A stretch of DNA of 6,100 bases from positions 1 through 6,100 of the forward strand of contig SLGN01000473.1 in the NCBI GenBank assembly GCA_007123695.1. Reading direction: 5' to 3'. The notes beneath the pieces are model-generated. The model searched no databases, had not been told where the DNA came from, and saw nothing but the letters and a program-made list of their open reading frames with translations. Made by a program: the position numbers and the translations under genes. This document shows, one piece after another, positions 6,024 to 6,100 of the stretch. This DNA is from Verrucomicrobiales bacterium. Its GTDB lineage: Bacteria; Verrucomicrobiota; Verrucomicrobiia; Verrucomicrobiales; DEV007. Within the stretch, counting starts at the first letter, position 1, and the number at the start of each line of letters is the position of its first letter.

Positions 6024-6100
6024 GGAGGTCAACCCTGTTTGCTCTTGCCAATCTTTTGGAAATGAGTCGGATTCCCCGATGGCCGGCAATTTCGTCATTC

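Larger units (their letters stand above)
5738..6100. other. Unassigned tail with no supported gene; lower G+C than the genes to its left
   Basis: No open frame here has both a good start and a recognisable product. A minus-strand frame is open from the right edge down to 5677, and a plus-strand frame is open from 5849 to the edge. Neither has a ribosome binding site or the codon preference of the neighbouring genes, and both contain clusters of Cys and Trp unlike typical proteins. The stretch holds four short inverted repeats, a T8 run (5910-5917) and a 10-base direct repeat (CAACCCTGTT at 6008 and 6030). No tRNA, rRNA or CRISPR pattern is visible. It could be a decayed gene, an edge of a mobile element or a structured RNA. 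Confidence 0.6.

Overview
The window is a G+C-rich bacterial chromosome segment with four protein-coding genes and a non-coding tail of about 520 bases that I could not assign. The coding regions strongly prefer G or C in third codon positions. The gene content (a small prepilin of the Opitutae kind, and a very large periplasmic-propeller hybrid histidine kinase) suggests Verrucomicrobiota, probably Opitutae. This is inferred from protein style, because no marker gene such as rRNA is present.

Layout: bases 1-254 (+) hold the C-terminal end of a parvulin-type (PpiC/SurA-like) peptidyl-prolyl isomerase cut by the window edge. Convergent to it, with 20 bases between the stop codons, is a type IV pilin-like/type II secretion pseudopilin (275-793, -). 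An AT-rich divergent intergenic region (794-924) carries candidate promoters facing both ways. The main gene (925-5250, +) encodes a 1441-residue membrane hybrid sensor kinase. Its parts in order are a signal peptide, fourteen propeller blades (two seven-bladed beta-propellers), a Y_Y_Y domain, one transmembrane helix, a GAF-like domain, HisKA, HATPase_c and a terminal receiver domain. Convergent to it, after 12 bases, is a small antibiotic-biosynthesis-monooxygenase (ABM/YgiN-like) protein (5263-5577, -).

From 5578 to 6100 there is no gene I can support. This tail holds a hairpin in the ABM leader, three copies of an 11-base GATTGAGTGAC repeat (two in exact 12-base tandem), several short perfect or near-perfect inverted repeats, a T8 run, and a long minus-strand open frame with only a faint resemblance to the C-terminus of SUMF1/formylglycine-enzyme proteins. 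Its base and codon character differs from the genes to its left.

The genes do not form one operon: orientation alternates and each appears to be its own transcription unit. The kinase senses something in the periplasm and passes phosphate to its own receiver, but no DNA-binding output is fused to it or encoded nearby. It therefore needs a partner elsewhere. The most useful leads are this missing output and the unexplained repeat- and hairpin-rich tail. I see no clear evidence of a wholly new system.
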